Below, piece after piece: positions 17,041 to 24,877 of a stretch of 34,073 bases of DNA. Source of the DNA: Acidobacteriota bacterium (lineage in GTDB: Bacteria; Acidobacteriota; Terriglobia; Versatilivoradales; Versatilivoraceae); NCBI GenBank assembly GCA_009841055.1, contig VXMN01000332.1, positions 1-34,073 on the forward strand. Reading direction: 5' to 3'. The notes beneath the pieces are model-generated. The model did not search any database, was not told the DNA's origin, and worked only from the letters and a program-made list of their open reading frames with translations. Made by a program: the position numbers and the translations under genes. Each line of letters opens with the position of its first letter. Position 1 is the stretch's first letter.

Positions 17041-17928
17041 TCATCCGATTCCAATGGACCTCAGATATTCCCGGGTTCGCCTGGCGATGGGCAGGGGCTT
17101 GTCGAAGGGGGCGGGATACATGTCCTGCTCGACGATGGCGTAGCCGTTGTAGTCGATCTCCTGCAGCACCCGGCACAGAGCCGGGAAATCCACCACTCCC
17201 CGGGAGGGCTCGCAGAACAGGTCCATGCCCACCGCGTGGGCAAACGGAATGTTCTCCTCGGCGACCTTTTTCTGCAGATCGGGCCGGACGCTCTTGAGGT
17301 GCAGATAGGGGATCCGCCGGTGGTGGCGCCGAAGAAAGCTGATTGGATCGCCTCCCCGGTAGGCGTGATGGCCGGTGTCCAGGCAGAGCACGACTCGCTC
17401 GGGATCGGTCTGGCTCAGCAGCCTTTCGATCTGGTCCTCGTATTCCACGTGGGTTTCGGCGTGAGGATGAAAGACCACCTGCAGGCCGAACCGTTCCCTG
17501 ACCAGGTCCACCACGTAGTGAATCCGGTCGACCAGCCGTTTCCAGGCCTCGTCGTCCAGTTTGCCGGGAGCCGTAGCCTCGCCCGTCCAGAGATTGGTAT
17601 AGGTGTCGTCGATCAGGATCAGGTATTCGGCTCCCAGATAGGCCAGGGACTCCCCCGCCCCCAGCACCTGCTTCTCCAGGCCCGGCCAGGCCTCGTCGTC
17701 TTCCAGGTGCCCCATGGCGAAGGTGCCCGAAGCCCGCAGGCCGCGCTTTGACAGCTCGTCTTGAAGCGTGGCCCGATCGGTGGGCAGATAGCCGTAGGGC
17801 CCCAGTTCCGTCCATTGGTAGCCCGCTTCGGCGATTTCGTCCAGGCAGCGTTGCCAGGGGATTTGCTTGTCGTCGCTGGGAAACCAGACACCCCAGCTAT
17901 CGGGGGCACTGCCGATCTTGACGTCCAT
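17041..17928 (-). CDS. iolE: TIM-barrel inosose dehydratase/epimerase-like protein
   Basis: The ATG at 17928 gives 295 residues starting MDVKIGSAPDSWGVWFPSDD, the conserved N-terminus of IolE-like AP-endonuclease-2-fold proteins. A TTG at 17958, overlapping the stop of the upstream gene by 4 bp, is an alternative. Candidate metal ligands lie in FHPHAETH, LCLDTGHHAYRGGDP, LHLKSV and the C-terminal IVEQDMYP. IolE dehydrates 2-keto-myo-inositol to the trihydroxycyclohexane dione. The close relatives IolI (isomerase) and hexulose epimerases share the fold, so the exact step is uncertain. Placement between the iolD-like and iolG-like genes favours the dehydratase. Confidence 0.75.
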   Translation of the reverse strand: MDVKIGSAPDSWGVWFPSDDKQIPWQRCLDEIAEAGYQWTELGPYGYLPTDRATLQDELSKRGLRASGTFAMGHLEDDEAWPGLEKQVLGAGESLAYLGAEYLILIDDTYTNLWTGEATAPGKLDDEAWKRLVDRIHYVVDLVRERFGLQVVFHPHAETHVEYEDQIERLLSQTDPERVVLCLDTGHHAYRGGDPISFLRRHHRRIPYLHLKSVRPDLQKKVAEENIPFAHAVGMDLFCEPSRGVVDFPALCRVLQEIDYNGYAIVEQDMYPAPFDKPLPIARRTREYLRSIGIG

Positions 17929-17954
17929 GGCGGTTCCGGCCCTCCCTGACCGGT

Positions 17955-19853
17955 TCAATAGTAGAAGCGCTGCAGCCGCGCTCTTTCGTTCTCGTATTCC
18001 TCCCGGCGCTTGCGGGTCTCGGGATCATCGCTCACTTCGGCCGCGGCCACGTCCCACCAGATGCCGGCGCCCGGAGGCGTCCGGTACTTTTCAGTATCCA
18101 CAACGATGACGCAGGGCCCTGACTTCTTTCTCGCCTCCTGCAAGGCCTCCCGAAACTCGTCGGTGGTGTAGACGTGCATGGCGTGAGCCCCCAGGCTCTG
18201 GGCGTTGTGAGCGAAGTCGATGGGCACGAAATCGGCGTCCAGACGATTGGTCTCCTCGTTTCGGGCCCGGAACTCGTTCCCGAAGCTGTGTCCCGCCCGA
18301 GCCAACTGCAGGCCGCGAATGCACTGGTAGCCGTGGTTCTCGGAGATGACCAGGGTGATCTTCAGCTTCTCCTGAACGGCGGTCATCAGCTCCATGGGAT
18401 TCATCAGATAGGTGCCGTCGCCCACAAAGACGTAGACTTCCCCTTCCGGCTGGGCCATGCGCACGCCCAGTCCGGCCGGAATCTCGTACCCCATGCAGGA
18501 ATAGCCGAATTCCACGTGGCAGTTCTTCCCGCCGGTGGCATCCCACAGCTTCAGCAGATCGCCGGGAGGATTGCCGGCGGCGGCCACGATGGTATCCCCC
18601 GAACGGGCCTCCTGGTTGAGAACGCCCACCAGTTGGGCCTGGCTCATGGCTTCTCCCTCGACCGGTTGATAGACTTCGTTTTCCAGTTGACTCCGCCACG
18701 CCCGCTTCCACCCGGCCACCTCCCGGACGTAGGCGGCTCGCGGCCCTACCCCGGCGGCCAGGGCTGCCTCGGTCAGGGCTTCCAGCCCGGCCCGCGCGTC
18801 GGCCAACAGGGGCACGGCCCCCTGCTTGTAGGCATCGTGCGGCCCCACGTTCAGGCTGATGAATTTCACCTCCGGGTTCTGAAAGGCGGATTGGGATCCG
18901 GTGGCGAAATCGGTAAGCCGAGTGCCCACGCAAATGAGCAGATCGGCCTGGCCGGCCACCTTGCCGGCGCAGGGATTTCCGGTCACTCCGTAACCGCCCA
19001 GGCCCACCTCCGATTCCTCCCGCAGCGCGCCCTTGCCCGCAAAGGTCTCTCCCACGGGAATGCCCAGCTCTCCTGAAAAACGCTGCAGCGCCTCGCAAGC
19101 CTCCGAGTAGTGGACTCCCCCGCCGGCGATCACCATGGGACGTTCGGATTGCTTCAACAGAGCAACCGCCTCCCTGATCCGTTCGGGATCGGGCAGGCGC
19201 CGCTCAACCAGCCAGGTCCTCTCTTCGAAAAAGGCTTCCGGGTAGTCGTAGGCGTGAGCCTGCACGTCCTGCGGCAGCGAGAGAGTGACCGTTCCTGTCT
19301 CGACCGGATCGGTCAGCACCCGCATGGCCTCCGGCAGGGCCGTCAGGAGTTGCTCGGGCCTCGAGATCCGGTCGAAGAAACGACTGACGGGGCGGAAACA
19401 GTCGTTCACGCTCACATCGGCCGATACCGGATGCTCGAGCTCCTGCAGCACAGGGCCCTGGTGCCGGGTCACGTAGTAGTCCGAGGGCAGCAGCAGGACC
19501 GGCAGTCGATTGATGGTGGCCGTGGCCGCCCCCGTCAGCATGTTGGTAGCCCCCGGCCCGATGGAGGAGGTGCAGGCCATGGTGGCCAGGCGGCAGTTGG
19601 CCTTGGCATACCCGGCAGCCGTGTGCACCATGGACTGCTCGTTGCAGGGCTGATAGTAGGGGAGGTCGGCCCCGTACTCGTAGAGCGCCTGCCCCAGACC
19701 GGCCACGTTGCCATGACCGAAGATGCCGAACATGGCAGGGATCAGGCGGCGGGACCGCCCGTCGCGCCTGCTGAACTGCACCTGAAGAAACTTCACCAGG
19801 GCTTGCGCGACCGTCAGTCGAACCGTTCGCCTCGGACTCTGTTGCAACATCAT
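17955..19853 (-). CDS. iolD: ThDP-dependent trihydroxycyclohexane-1,2-dione hydrolase-like
   Basis: The ATG at 19853 is chosen because GGGGAGGTGAGA lies directly upstream; it gives 632 residues, close to the usual IolD length. The N-terminal ThDP pyrimidine domain has the activating glutamate in PYYQPCNEQSMVHTAAGYAK. The C-terminal pyrophosphate domain has GDGTYLMNPMELM followed by ISENHGYQCI, the GDG...N metal-diphosphate motif. IolD opens the C-C ring of the dione to give 5-deoxyglucuronate. It is the first gene of a minus-strand run with the IolE-like, IolG-like, aldolase and perhaps DUF3500 genes. No iolA, iolB or iolC is present in the window. Confidence 0.85.
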   Translation of the reverse strand: MMLQQSPRRTVRLTVAQALVKFLQVQFSRRDGRSRRLIPAMFGIFGHGNVAGLGQALYEYGADLPYYQPCNEQSMVHTAAGYAKANCRLATMACTSSIGPGATNMLTGAATATINRLPVLLLPSDYYVTRHQGPVLQELEHPVSADVSVNDCFRPVSRFFDRISRPEQLLTALPEAMRVLTDPVETGTVTLSLPQDVQAHAYDYPEAFFEERTWLVERRLPDPERIREAVALLKQSERPMVIAGGGVHYSEACEALQRFSGELGIPVGETFAGKGALREESEVGLGGYGVTGNPCAGKVAGQADLLICVGTRLTDFATGSQSAFQNPEVKFISLNVGPHDAYKQGAVPLLADARAGLEALTEAALAAGVGPRAAYVREVAGWKRAWRSQLENEVYQPVEGEAMSQAQLVGVLNQEARSGDTIVAAAGNPPGDLLKLWDATGGKNCHVEFGYSCMGYEIPAGLGVRMAQPEGEVYVFVGDGTYLMNPMELMTAVQEKLKITLVISENHGYQCIRGLQLARAGHSFGNEFRARNEETNRLDADFVPIDFAHNAQSLGAHAMHVYTTDEFREALQEARKKSGPCVIVVDTEKYRTPPGAGIWWDVAAAEVSDDPETRKRREEYENERARLQRFYY

Positions 19854-19928
19854 TCTCACCTCCCCTTCCCTTTGACCCCTATTGGCTGGAAACCGGTTCA
19901 AAGTCGAGCATGGGCACATTTTTGATTC

Positions 19929-20098
19929 ACATCGATGCACAGGATGGACAGGATTTACAGGATTGTTTTCAGGAAACGGCTAGCTTTCATGCCGGGAATC
20001 TACACTACCGCACCGGATCATAGACTGAGCTGGCTTCTCGTGCAGAAAGCTCTCGTCGGGTTAATCCTGTTAATCCTGTTAATCCTGTGCATCGATGT
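19929..20098. repeat. inverted pair of ACAGGATTA-type tandem arrays
   Basis: The left arm (19929-19966) reads ACATCGATGCACAGGAT and continues as further ACAGGAT units. The right arm (20061-20098) is its inverse, with three TTAATCCTG units ending GCATCGATGT. The first 17 bases of the arms match perfectly and the rest nearly so, around a 94-bp middle. It sits in the 371-bp gap (19854-20224) upstream of iolD; the rest of that gap shows no gene. Confidence 0.8.
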
Positions 20099-20224
20099 TA
20101 AATAATCTTGTTCCCGACAGGCCATGAACTTCTCTTGTTTCACTCTCGTATGATCCGCACCGTCGTGGGGGGCGGGGGCGCGGCTAACCCCTCGCCGGAC
20201 GGGCCGCCGGCGCCCTGCAAGAGC

Positions 20225-21511
20225 CTACTGCCAGCGGAACCACCGCAAGGCCAGCAGGAAACTGACGATTCCCCAGGCCGCCATCACCAGCACATCCGGC
20301 AGGCTGGCGGCGAGGGGAAGTCCTTCATTGATGTTGGCCCGCAAGGCGTCGTTGAGCGCCGTCAGCGGCAGCACCTGAATGACCGGTTGCCAGAACTCGG
20401 GGAAGCGGGTGGCGGCGAAAAAGGTCCCCGAGAGCAGCCACATGGGCAGCATCACCAGGTTCATCAATCCCGAGACGCCTTCGATGGTCCGGGTGCGGGC
20501 AGCCACCAGCAGTCCGAGTCCCGCAAAGGACATGGACCCCACCAGCGAAATGACCCCCAGTTCCAGGATCGAACCATGAACGGAAACGCCGAAGGCCACC
20601 CAACCGAAGCTGATCACGGCCACCACCTCCAGCGCCAGGAAAATCAGGCGCGACAGCATGAAGGACAGCAGGAAGTGGGTCCTGCGCATGGGCGTGGCCG
20701 CCAGCAGCTTCAGCAGCTTGCGGGTGCGTGCCTGCACCACGGCGAAACCCAGGCCCCACATACCGCTACCCATGAGGTTCAATCCCACCAACCCGGGGAT
20801 CAGAAAATCGATGTAGCGGGCTCCGGGCTGGGCCACGGCTTCGTCCCTCATTTGGGCGACGTCTTCCCGTCCCATCCCCCGCTGCAGGGCGTCGTCCACA
20901 ACCAGGCGGGCAACCCGGCTGTCGGGTCGAGTCGGGTCGTAACGGTAAACCAGGCCTTCCGAATCCAAATCCGGAAGGGGCGAGGGGGCGGAGACCGTCT
21001 CTCCGGCCGCGGGATTCCCGCTCGCCGCAGCCTCCGATCGAGCAGGCCGCAGCACCAGCGCCACTCTGCCCGTGCGCAGTGCCCGCGCCGCTTCCTCCGG
21101 CGACAACAGGACAGCCTCGATATCGGAACGCCCTTCCAGCCAATCCATCAGCCGGCCGGAACCCGAGCCCGGCCCCTGGCGCCCGTCGGCTTCCACGGCT
21201 ACCTGGACAGTCGCCGGACCCGTTTCGCGAAAGGCAATTCCCAGGGCGACGGCGAGAAGAACGGGAAAAACGAAGACCCAGAAGACAGCCTCGGGTTCCC
21301 TCACGAACTCCCGAATCCTGGCCAGCGTGAGCTCCAGCAGCGGATTGACCGGGCGGTAGCGGCTGGCCTCGGGGAGCGGCGGCGTTGCGCCCGGAACGGA
21401 CGCCTCCGGATCCCGGGCGGCGCCGGTCAACGGTCCGGTCTCCACCGCATCGGCGGGCGGCAGGGTCTGCTCCAGCGAGGGGCGGGGCTTGGCGCCGATG
21501 ACATCAGGCAT
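20225..21511 (-). CDS. ABC-2 type transporter permease
   Basis: The protein is 428 residues. A long, low-complexity cytoplasmic N-terminus is followed by one transmembrane helix (about residues 75-92, FWVFVFPVLLAVALGIAF). A large extracytoplasmic loop follows, then five membrane helices from about 235 onwards, including FLIPGLVGLNLMGSGMWGLG and SGTFFAATRFPEFWQPVIQ, the usual ABC-2 permease signature region. It overlaps the ATPase gene by 8 nt, so the two are translationally coupled and form one exporter. This class is usually an exporter of drugs, lipids or polysaccharide; the cargo here is not evident. The N-terminal 55 residues are unlike other permeases and may be partly a start-site artefact. 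Confidence 0.85.
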   Translation of the reverse strand: MPDVIGAKPRPSLEQTLPPADAVETGPLTGAARDPEASVPGATPPLPEASRYRPVNPLLELTLARIREFVREPEAVFWVFVFPVLLAVALGIAFRETGPATVQVAVEADGRQGPGSGSGRLMDWLEGRSDIEAVLLSPEEAARALRTGRVALVLRPARSEAAASGNPAAGETVSAPSPLPDLDSEGLVYRYDPTRPDSRVARLVVDDALQRGMGREDVAQMRDEAVAQPGARYIDFLIPGLVGLNLMGSGMWGLGFAVVQARTRKLLKLLAATPMRRTHFLLSFMLSRLIFLALEVVAVISFGWVAFGVSVHGSILELGVISLVGSMSFAGLGLLVAARTRTIEGVSGLMNLVMLPMWLLSGTFFAATRFPEFWQPVIQVLPLTALNDALRANINEGLPLAASLPDVLVMAAWGIVSFLLALRWFRWQ

Positions 21512-22466
21512 CTCGGAGCTTTCTCCCGGTGAGGGTCACAAAGACGTCTTCCAGAGTGGCCGTGTGTGTGGTCAAACCCACCAGCCTGGCCTGGTGAATC
21601 TCCACTTCAGCCAGCAGGGCCGGCAGGGCTTCAGCCACGCTGGAGACGGTAAGCAGGTAATTCCCGTCGCGGCTCCGCACCCCGCGTACGCCGGGCAGCC
21701 GGGAGAGCCGGTCGTTGGCGACGAAACCCTCCAGGCTGAATTCCACAATCTCATCGGCTCCCAACGACTCCACCAGAGCGCTGGGAGTGTCCAGCGCAAT
21801 CACCTTCCCATGATCCATGATGGCCACCCGGTCGCACAGACGGGACGCCTCCTCCATGTAGTGGGTGGTCAGCAGTATGGTACCACCCCGGGAACGAAAC
21901 TTTTCGATCAGATCCCAGAGCTGAAGCTTGGCTTGAGGATCCAGTCCGGTAGTGGGTTCGTCCAGGAAGAGCACCTGCGGAGCCGCCACCAGCGCGCAGG
22001 CGATGGCCAGCCGCTGCTTCTGACCTCCCGAGAGCTTTCCCACCCGGGCGTCCCGTTTCTCCTCCAGTTCCACCAGCCGGATGACTTCGTCGGGCTCCCA
22101 TCCCCGCTTGTAAAGGCTGCGGAACATCGCAATGGTTTCCACCACCGTCAAGCGATCGGCAAACTGGGTTTCCTGGAGCTGAACGGCCAGACGTTCCCGC
22201 AGAACGCGGTCATTGCCTTCCCCCCAGCCCTGGCCCAGCACCTCCACCCTGCCGCCGTCGGGAGTGGTGAGACCCTCGAAGATCTCGACGGTGGTGGTCT
22301 TGCCGGCCCCGTTGGGCCCCAGCAGGCCGAAACACTCTCCCATCCGGACTTCCAGGTGAATGCCGTCAACCGCCACCACGTCGCCGTAGCGTTTCACAAG
22401 GGCCGCGCAACTGAGGGCAACCTCTCCCACGGAGATCGCAGGTGGCATGGAGGGGGGTACAGTCAT
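21504..22466 (-). CDS. ABC transporter ATP-binding protein
   Basis: The start at the ATG at 22466 gives 320 residues; a longer frame would overlap the preceding dehydrogenase gene. It has Walker A GPNGAGKTTT, Q-loop LQETQF, signature LSGGQKQRLAIA, Walker B VLFLDEPTTGLDP and H-loop LLTTHYMEEA. The C-terminal 80 residues are the DUF4162-like extension common in drug-export ATPases. It powers the permease encoded immediately downstream. The ribosome binding site is weak. Confidence 0.92.
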   Translation of the reverse strand: MTVPPSMPPAISVGEVALSCAALVKRYGDVVAVDGIHLEVRMGECFGLLGPNGAGKTTTVEIFEGLTTPDGGRVEVLGQGWGEGNDRVLRERLAVQLQETQFADRLTVVETIAMFRSLYKRGWEPDEVIRLVELEEKRDARVGKLSGGQKQRLAIACALVAAPQVLFLDEPTTGLDPQAKLQLWDLIEKFRSRGGTILLTTHYMEEASRLCDRVAIMDHGKVIALDTPSALVESLGADEIVEFSLEGFVANDRLSRLPGVRGVRSRDGNYLLTVSSVAEALPALLAEVEIHQARLVGLTTHTATLEDVFVTLTGRKLRDA

Positions 22467-22536
22467 GAGAAGATTCCGGCCGTTTCGGTCCACCCACCCG
22501 AGCGGCAACCGCTTCTGCACCGCAGGCCAAGACCGG

Positions 22537-23532
22537 TTACCGCCGCAGACTCCACTTGGGCGTGACGCCGGGATTGGCGCAGGCATCGGGCCAGCGCCCC
22601 TCCGCCACTCGAATCAGCGTCTCCACCGACAGGCGCCAGAAGGAATCCTTGCTGATGTCGGAACAGCCGGCCACGTGAGGGGTCAGGACCACGTTTTCCA
22701 TTTCCAGCAGAGGACTGGTGGGAGCCAGGGGTTCCGGCTCGAAGACGTCCAGGCCGGCCGCCGCGATCCAACCTTCCTGCAACGCCCGGATCAGGGCCTG
22801 TTCGTCGACGACCGGTCCCCGGCAGGTGTTGATGAGCACGGACTCCGGCTTCATCGACCGCAACTGCGTTGCACCGATCAGGTGCCGGGTTCCCGAACTC
22901 AGGGGTGTGTGCAGGGAAACGAAATCGGATTGGGAGAGCAGGCTCTCCATTTCGACCGGACGGACGCCTTCGGCCCTGATCACTTCCGGTTCCAGCAAGG
23001 GATCGCAGGCCAGGATCCGCAGCTTGAAACCCTGCATCTTGCTGGCGACGCTGCGGGCGATGCGCCCGAAGCCGATCAAGCCCAGGGTGTTGCCCCGCAG
23101 ATGCCAGCGATGAATGTGCTCGCGGCGTTCCCAGCGTCCCTCTCTCAGGGCGCGATCATGGGGCACGATCTGCCGAATCACGGCAAACAGCAGACCGATG
23201 GTATGGTCGGCCACTTCGTCGAAGACGGCGGTGGGGGTGTGGGCCACGACGACGCCCTGCCGGGTGGCCGCCTCCACCGGTACGTTGTCGAAGCCGCTGC
23301 CGGTGCGCAGGATGACCCCGCAGCGCGTCAGCTTTTCCAGGCGCTCGGCGGTGATGACCGGATTCCCGTAGAGCCAGACCACATCGGCATCGGCCGCCGC
23401 CCCCAACAGCTCCTCTCCTGAAGTACAGGGGTGAATCCGCAAGTCCACCCCCGCCTGCTGCAGGTCCTCTCTGACCCAGGAGGGCACCGGAACTCCGTCC
23501 GCCTCCACGTAGACAACGGTTAAGGGTTTCAC
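22537..23532 (-). CDS. D-isomer-specific 2-hydroxyacid dehydrogenase
   Basis: The start is the GTG at 23532, positioned by GGAGGAGAT upstream, giving 331 residues (MKPLTVVYVEADG...). The NAD-binding motif is LGLIGFGRIARSVA. The catalytic arginine is in NTCRGPVVDEQAL, the glutamate in the DVFEPEPL region, and the histidine in LTPHVAGCSD. It resembles D-3-phosphoglycerate dehydrogenase without the ACT domain; the family also includes glyoxylate/hydroxypyruvate and D-lactate dehydrogenases, so the substrate is open. It lies 70 bp upstream of the ABC ATPase on the same strand, with no obvious functional link. Confidence 0.88.
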   Translation of the reverse strand: MKPLTVVYVEADGVPVPSWVREDLQQAGVDLRIHPCTSGEELLGAAADADVVWLYGNPVITAERLEKLTRCGVILRTGSGFDNVPVEAATRQGVVVAHTPTAVFDEVADHTIGLLFAVIRQIVPHDRALREGRWERREHIHRWHLRGNTLGLIGFGRIARSVASKMQGFKLRILACDPLLEPEVIRAEGVRPVEMESLLSQSDFVSLHTPLSSGTRHLIGATQLRSMKPESVLINTCRGPVVDEQALIRALQEGWIAAAGLDVFEPEPLAPTSPLLEMENVVLTPHVAGCSDISKDSFWRLSVETLIRVAEGRWPDACANPGVTPKWSLRR

Positions 23533-23773
23533 GAGGCTATCTCCTCCGGATACAGCCAAACCGGACCGGGCGGACCAGGCGACCCATTGGGAACGCCTTG
23601 TCCCGGTCGGGCATCGGATTCAAGTGCAATGGGAAGCGGGGATGGCGATCTGCACCGACCGGACCGGTAAGCCTGAAACCGCCCTGCCGGCTTGTCCTTG
23701 GAAAGTCAGGGCTGCGGCACCACCTGCCTGTTGCGGCACGACTTATAGCATGTTCACCGGGGAGGCTCAAGGT

Positions 23774-23812
23774 CTATCGGAGCTATCGGAGCTATTGTCG
23801 GAGCTATCGGAG
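23774..23812. repeat. short tandem repeat, CTATCGGAG units
   Basis: Four units of 9 bp (CTATCGGAG), the third carrying a 3-bp insertion (CTATTGTCGGAG). It lies in the 538-bp gap (23533-24070) between the dehydrogenase and the AbiE locus. The rest of that gap shows no supported gene and becomes AT-rich towards 24070. Confidence 0.75.
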
Positions 23813-23999
23813 CGGGCGGACCCAGGAAGGAGCGGGGGCGAATCAAAAACCCTCCCGTGAATCCATTTCAGCATCAGCGGAGTGCAGGTCCGCGTTTGCG
23901 GCGTTGGAGATGCCCCCCAGCACATGGTCAGGCAATACATCAGTGATTCAATAATTCTCAGAACAGTGGAAATTCTGCGGGATGGAGACACTAGCCCTA

Positions 24000-24039
24000 T
24001 TGCAAAAATTCACATATACTGCAATTATTCTCGAATAAT
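24000..24039 (+). promoter_or_regulatory. candidate AbiE promoter with overlapping palindrome
   Basis: TTGCAA (24000-24005), a 17-bp spacer and AATTAT (24023-24028) form a plausible promoter. A palindrome ATTATTC-TC-GAATAAT (24024-24039) covers the -10 element. Characterised AbiEi antitoxins repress their own operon through inverted repeats at the promoter, so this is the natural operator candidate. Confidence 0.4.
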
Positions 24040-24070
24040 GGGAATATATGCAGTTGGGATGTACTAAATC

Positions 24071-24877
24071 ATGAGCAAAGAGATCACCATACCCGCGGGG
24101 CGTCGCAGGCTGGCCACGGTGGTTCGGGAAGCTGGCGAAACCATCCGGATCGCAGACGCTGAACGAGCTCTGGACATCAGCCGCACCGCCGCTGCCAAGC
24201 TGCTGTCCCGGTGGAGCGCACAGGGCTGGTTACGGCGTGTCGGTCCTGGTACCTATGCACCCGTCAGCCTGGACTCTCTCTTCAGTGAGCGGGTCCTGGA
24301 CGACCACTGGGTGCTGGTGCCGGCACTGTTCGATCCCGCCTACATCGGCGGCCGCACTGCAGCGGAACACTGGGATCTGACGGAGCAGATCTTCCGAGAC
24401 ATTGTCGTGTTGACGGAGCGGCCAGTGCGTGCCCGACGCCGGGAGCACCATGGCGCAAGCTTCACGCTACGGCATGTCCGGCCGGGCGTGATCTTCGGCA
24501 CCAAAAGTGTCTGGCGCGGCAGAACCAGGATTGCGATTTCGGATGTTCATCGTACCATCGTCGACATGTTGGACGACCCTGAGTTGGGGGCCGGTATTCA
24601 GCATGTCTACGACTGCCTCGCATCCTATTTGGGCCGCAGGGACAGAGACGATGACAGGCTGGTTGCCTATGCCGACCGACTCGGCAACGGCGCCGTGTTC
24701 AAGCGCCTCGGCTTCCTGGCAGAACGCGGATCTGGCGGCACCGCTCTTGTCGACGCTTGCCGGAAGCGTGTGACCCAGGGAAATGCAAAGCTCGACCCCT
24801 CGCTTCCCTGCCGGCGACTGGTAACGCGTTGGCGTCTTTTCGTTCCGGAGAACTGGATTCCCTCGGTACGTCCATGA
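24071..24877 (+). CDS. abiEi: AbiEi-family antitoxin/repressor
   Basis: The 268-residue protein has an N-terminal winged helix-turn-helix (about residues 14-60; IADAERALDISRTAAAKLLS, then WLRRVGPGTYAPV). The central and C-terminal part is typical of AbiEi antitoxins (TAAEHWDLTEQIFRDIVV, FGTKSVWRGRTRIAISDVHR). In the type IV AbiE toxin-antitoxin system AbiEi neutralises the toxin's effect and represses the operon. Its stop overlaps the start of the toxin gene (ATGA), so the two are translationally coupled. The ribosome binding site is weak and the upstream region AT-rich relative to neighbours, which fits acquisition by transfer. Confidence 0.85.
   Translation: MSKEITIPAGRRRLATVVREAGETIRIADAERALDISRTAAAKLLSRWSAQGWLRRVGPGTYAPVSLDSLFSERVLDDHWVLVPALFDPAYIGGRTAAEHWDLTEQIFRDIVVLTERPVRARRREHHGASFTLRHVRPGVIFGTKSVWRGRTRIAISDVHRTIVDMLDDPELGAGIQHVYDCLASYLGRRDRDDDRLVAYADRLGNGAVFKRLGFLAERGSGGTALVDACRKRVTQGNAKLDPSLPCRRLVTRWRLFVPENWIPSVRP

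Noticed and set aside
18174-19076. Plus-strand frame opposite iolD
   Set aside because: Shadow frame; iolD has complete ThDP motifs.
20108-21532. Plus-strand frame of 474 codons
   Set aside because: Antisense to the ABC permease; biased composition and no motif.
22447-23421. Plus-strand frame opposite the dehydrogenase
   Set aside because: Shadow frame; the dehydrogenase NAD motif and catalytic residues are intact on the minus strand.
23774-23812. Possible CRISPR array
   Set aside because: Units are 9 bp and contiguous with no spacers, and no cas gene is present.
23882-24067. Small plus-strand ORF just upstream of abiEi
   Set aside because: No ribosome binding site, no homology recognised, and it covers the promoter and palindrome of the AbiE pair.
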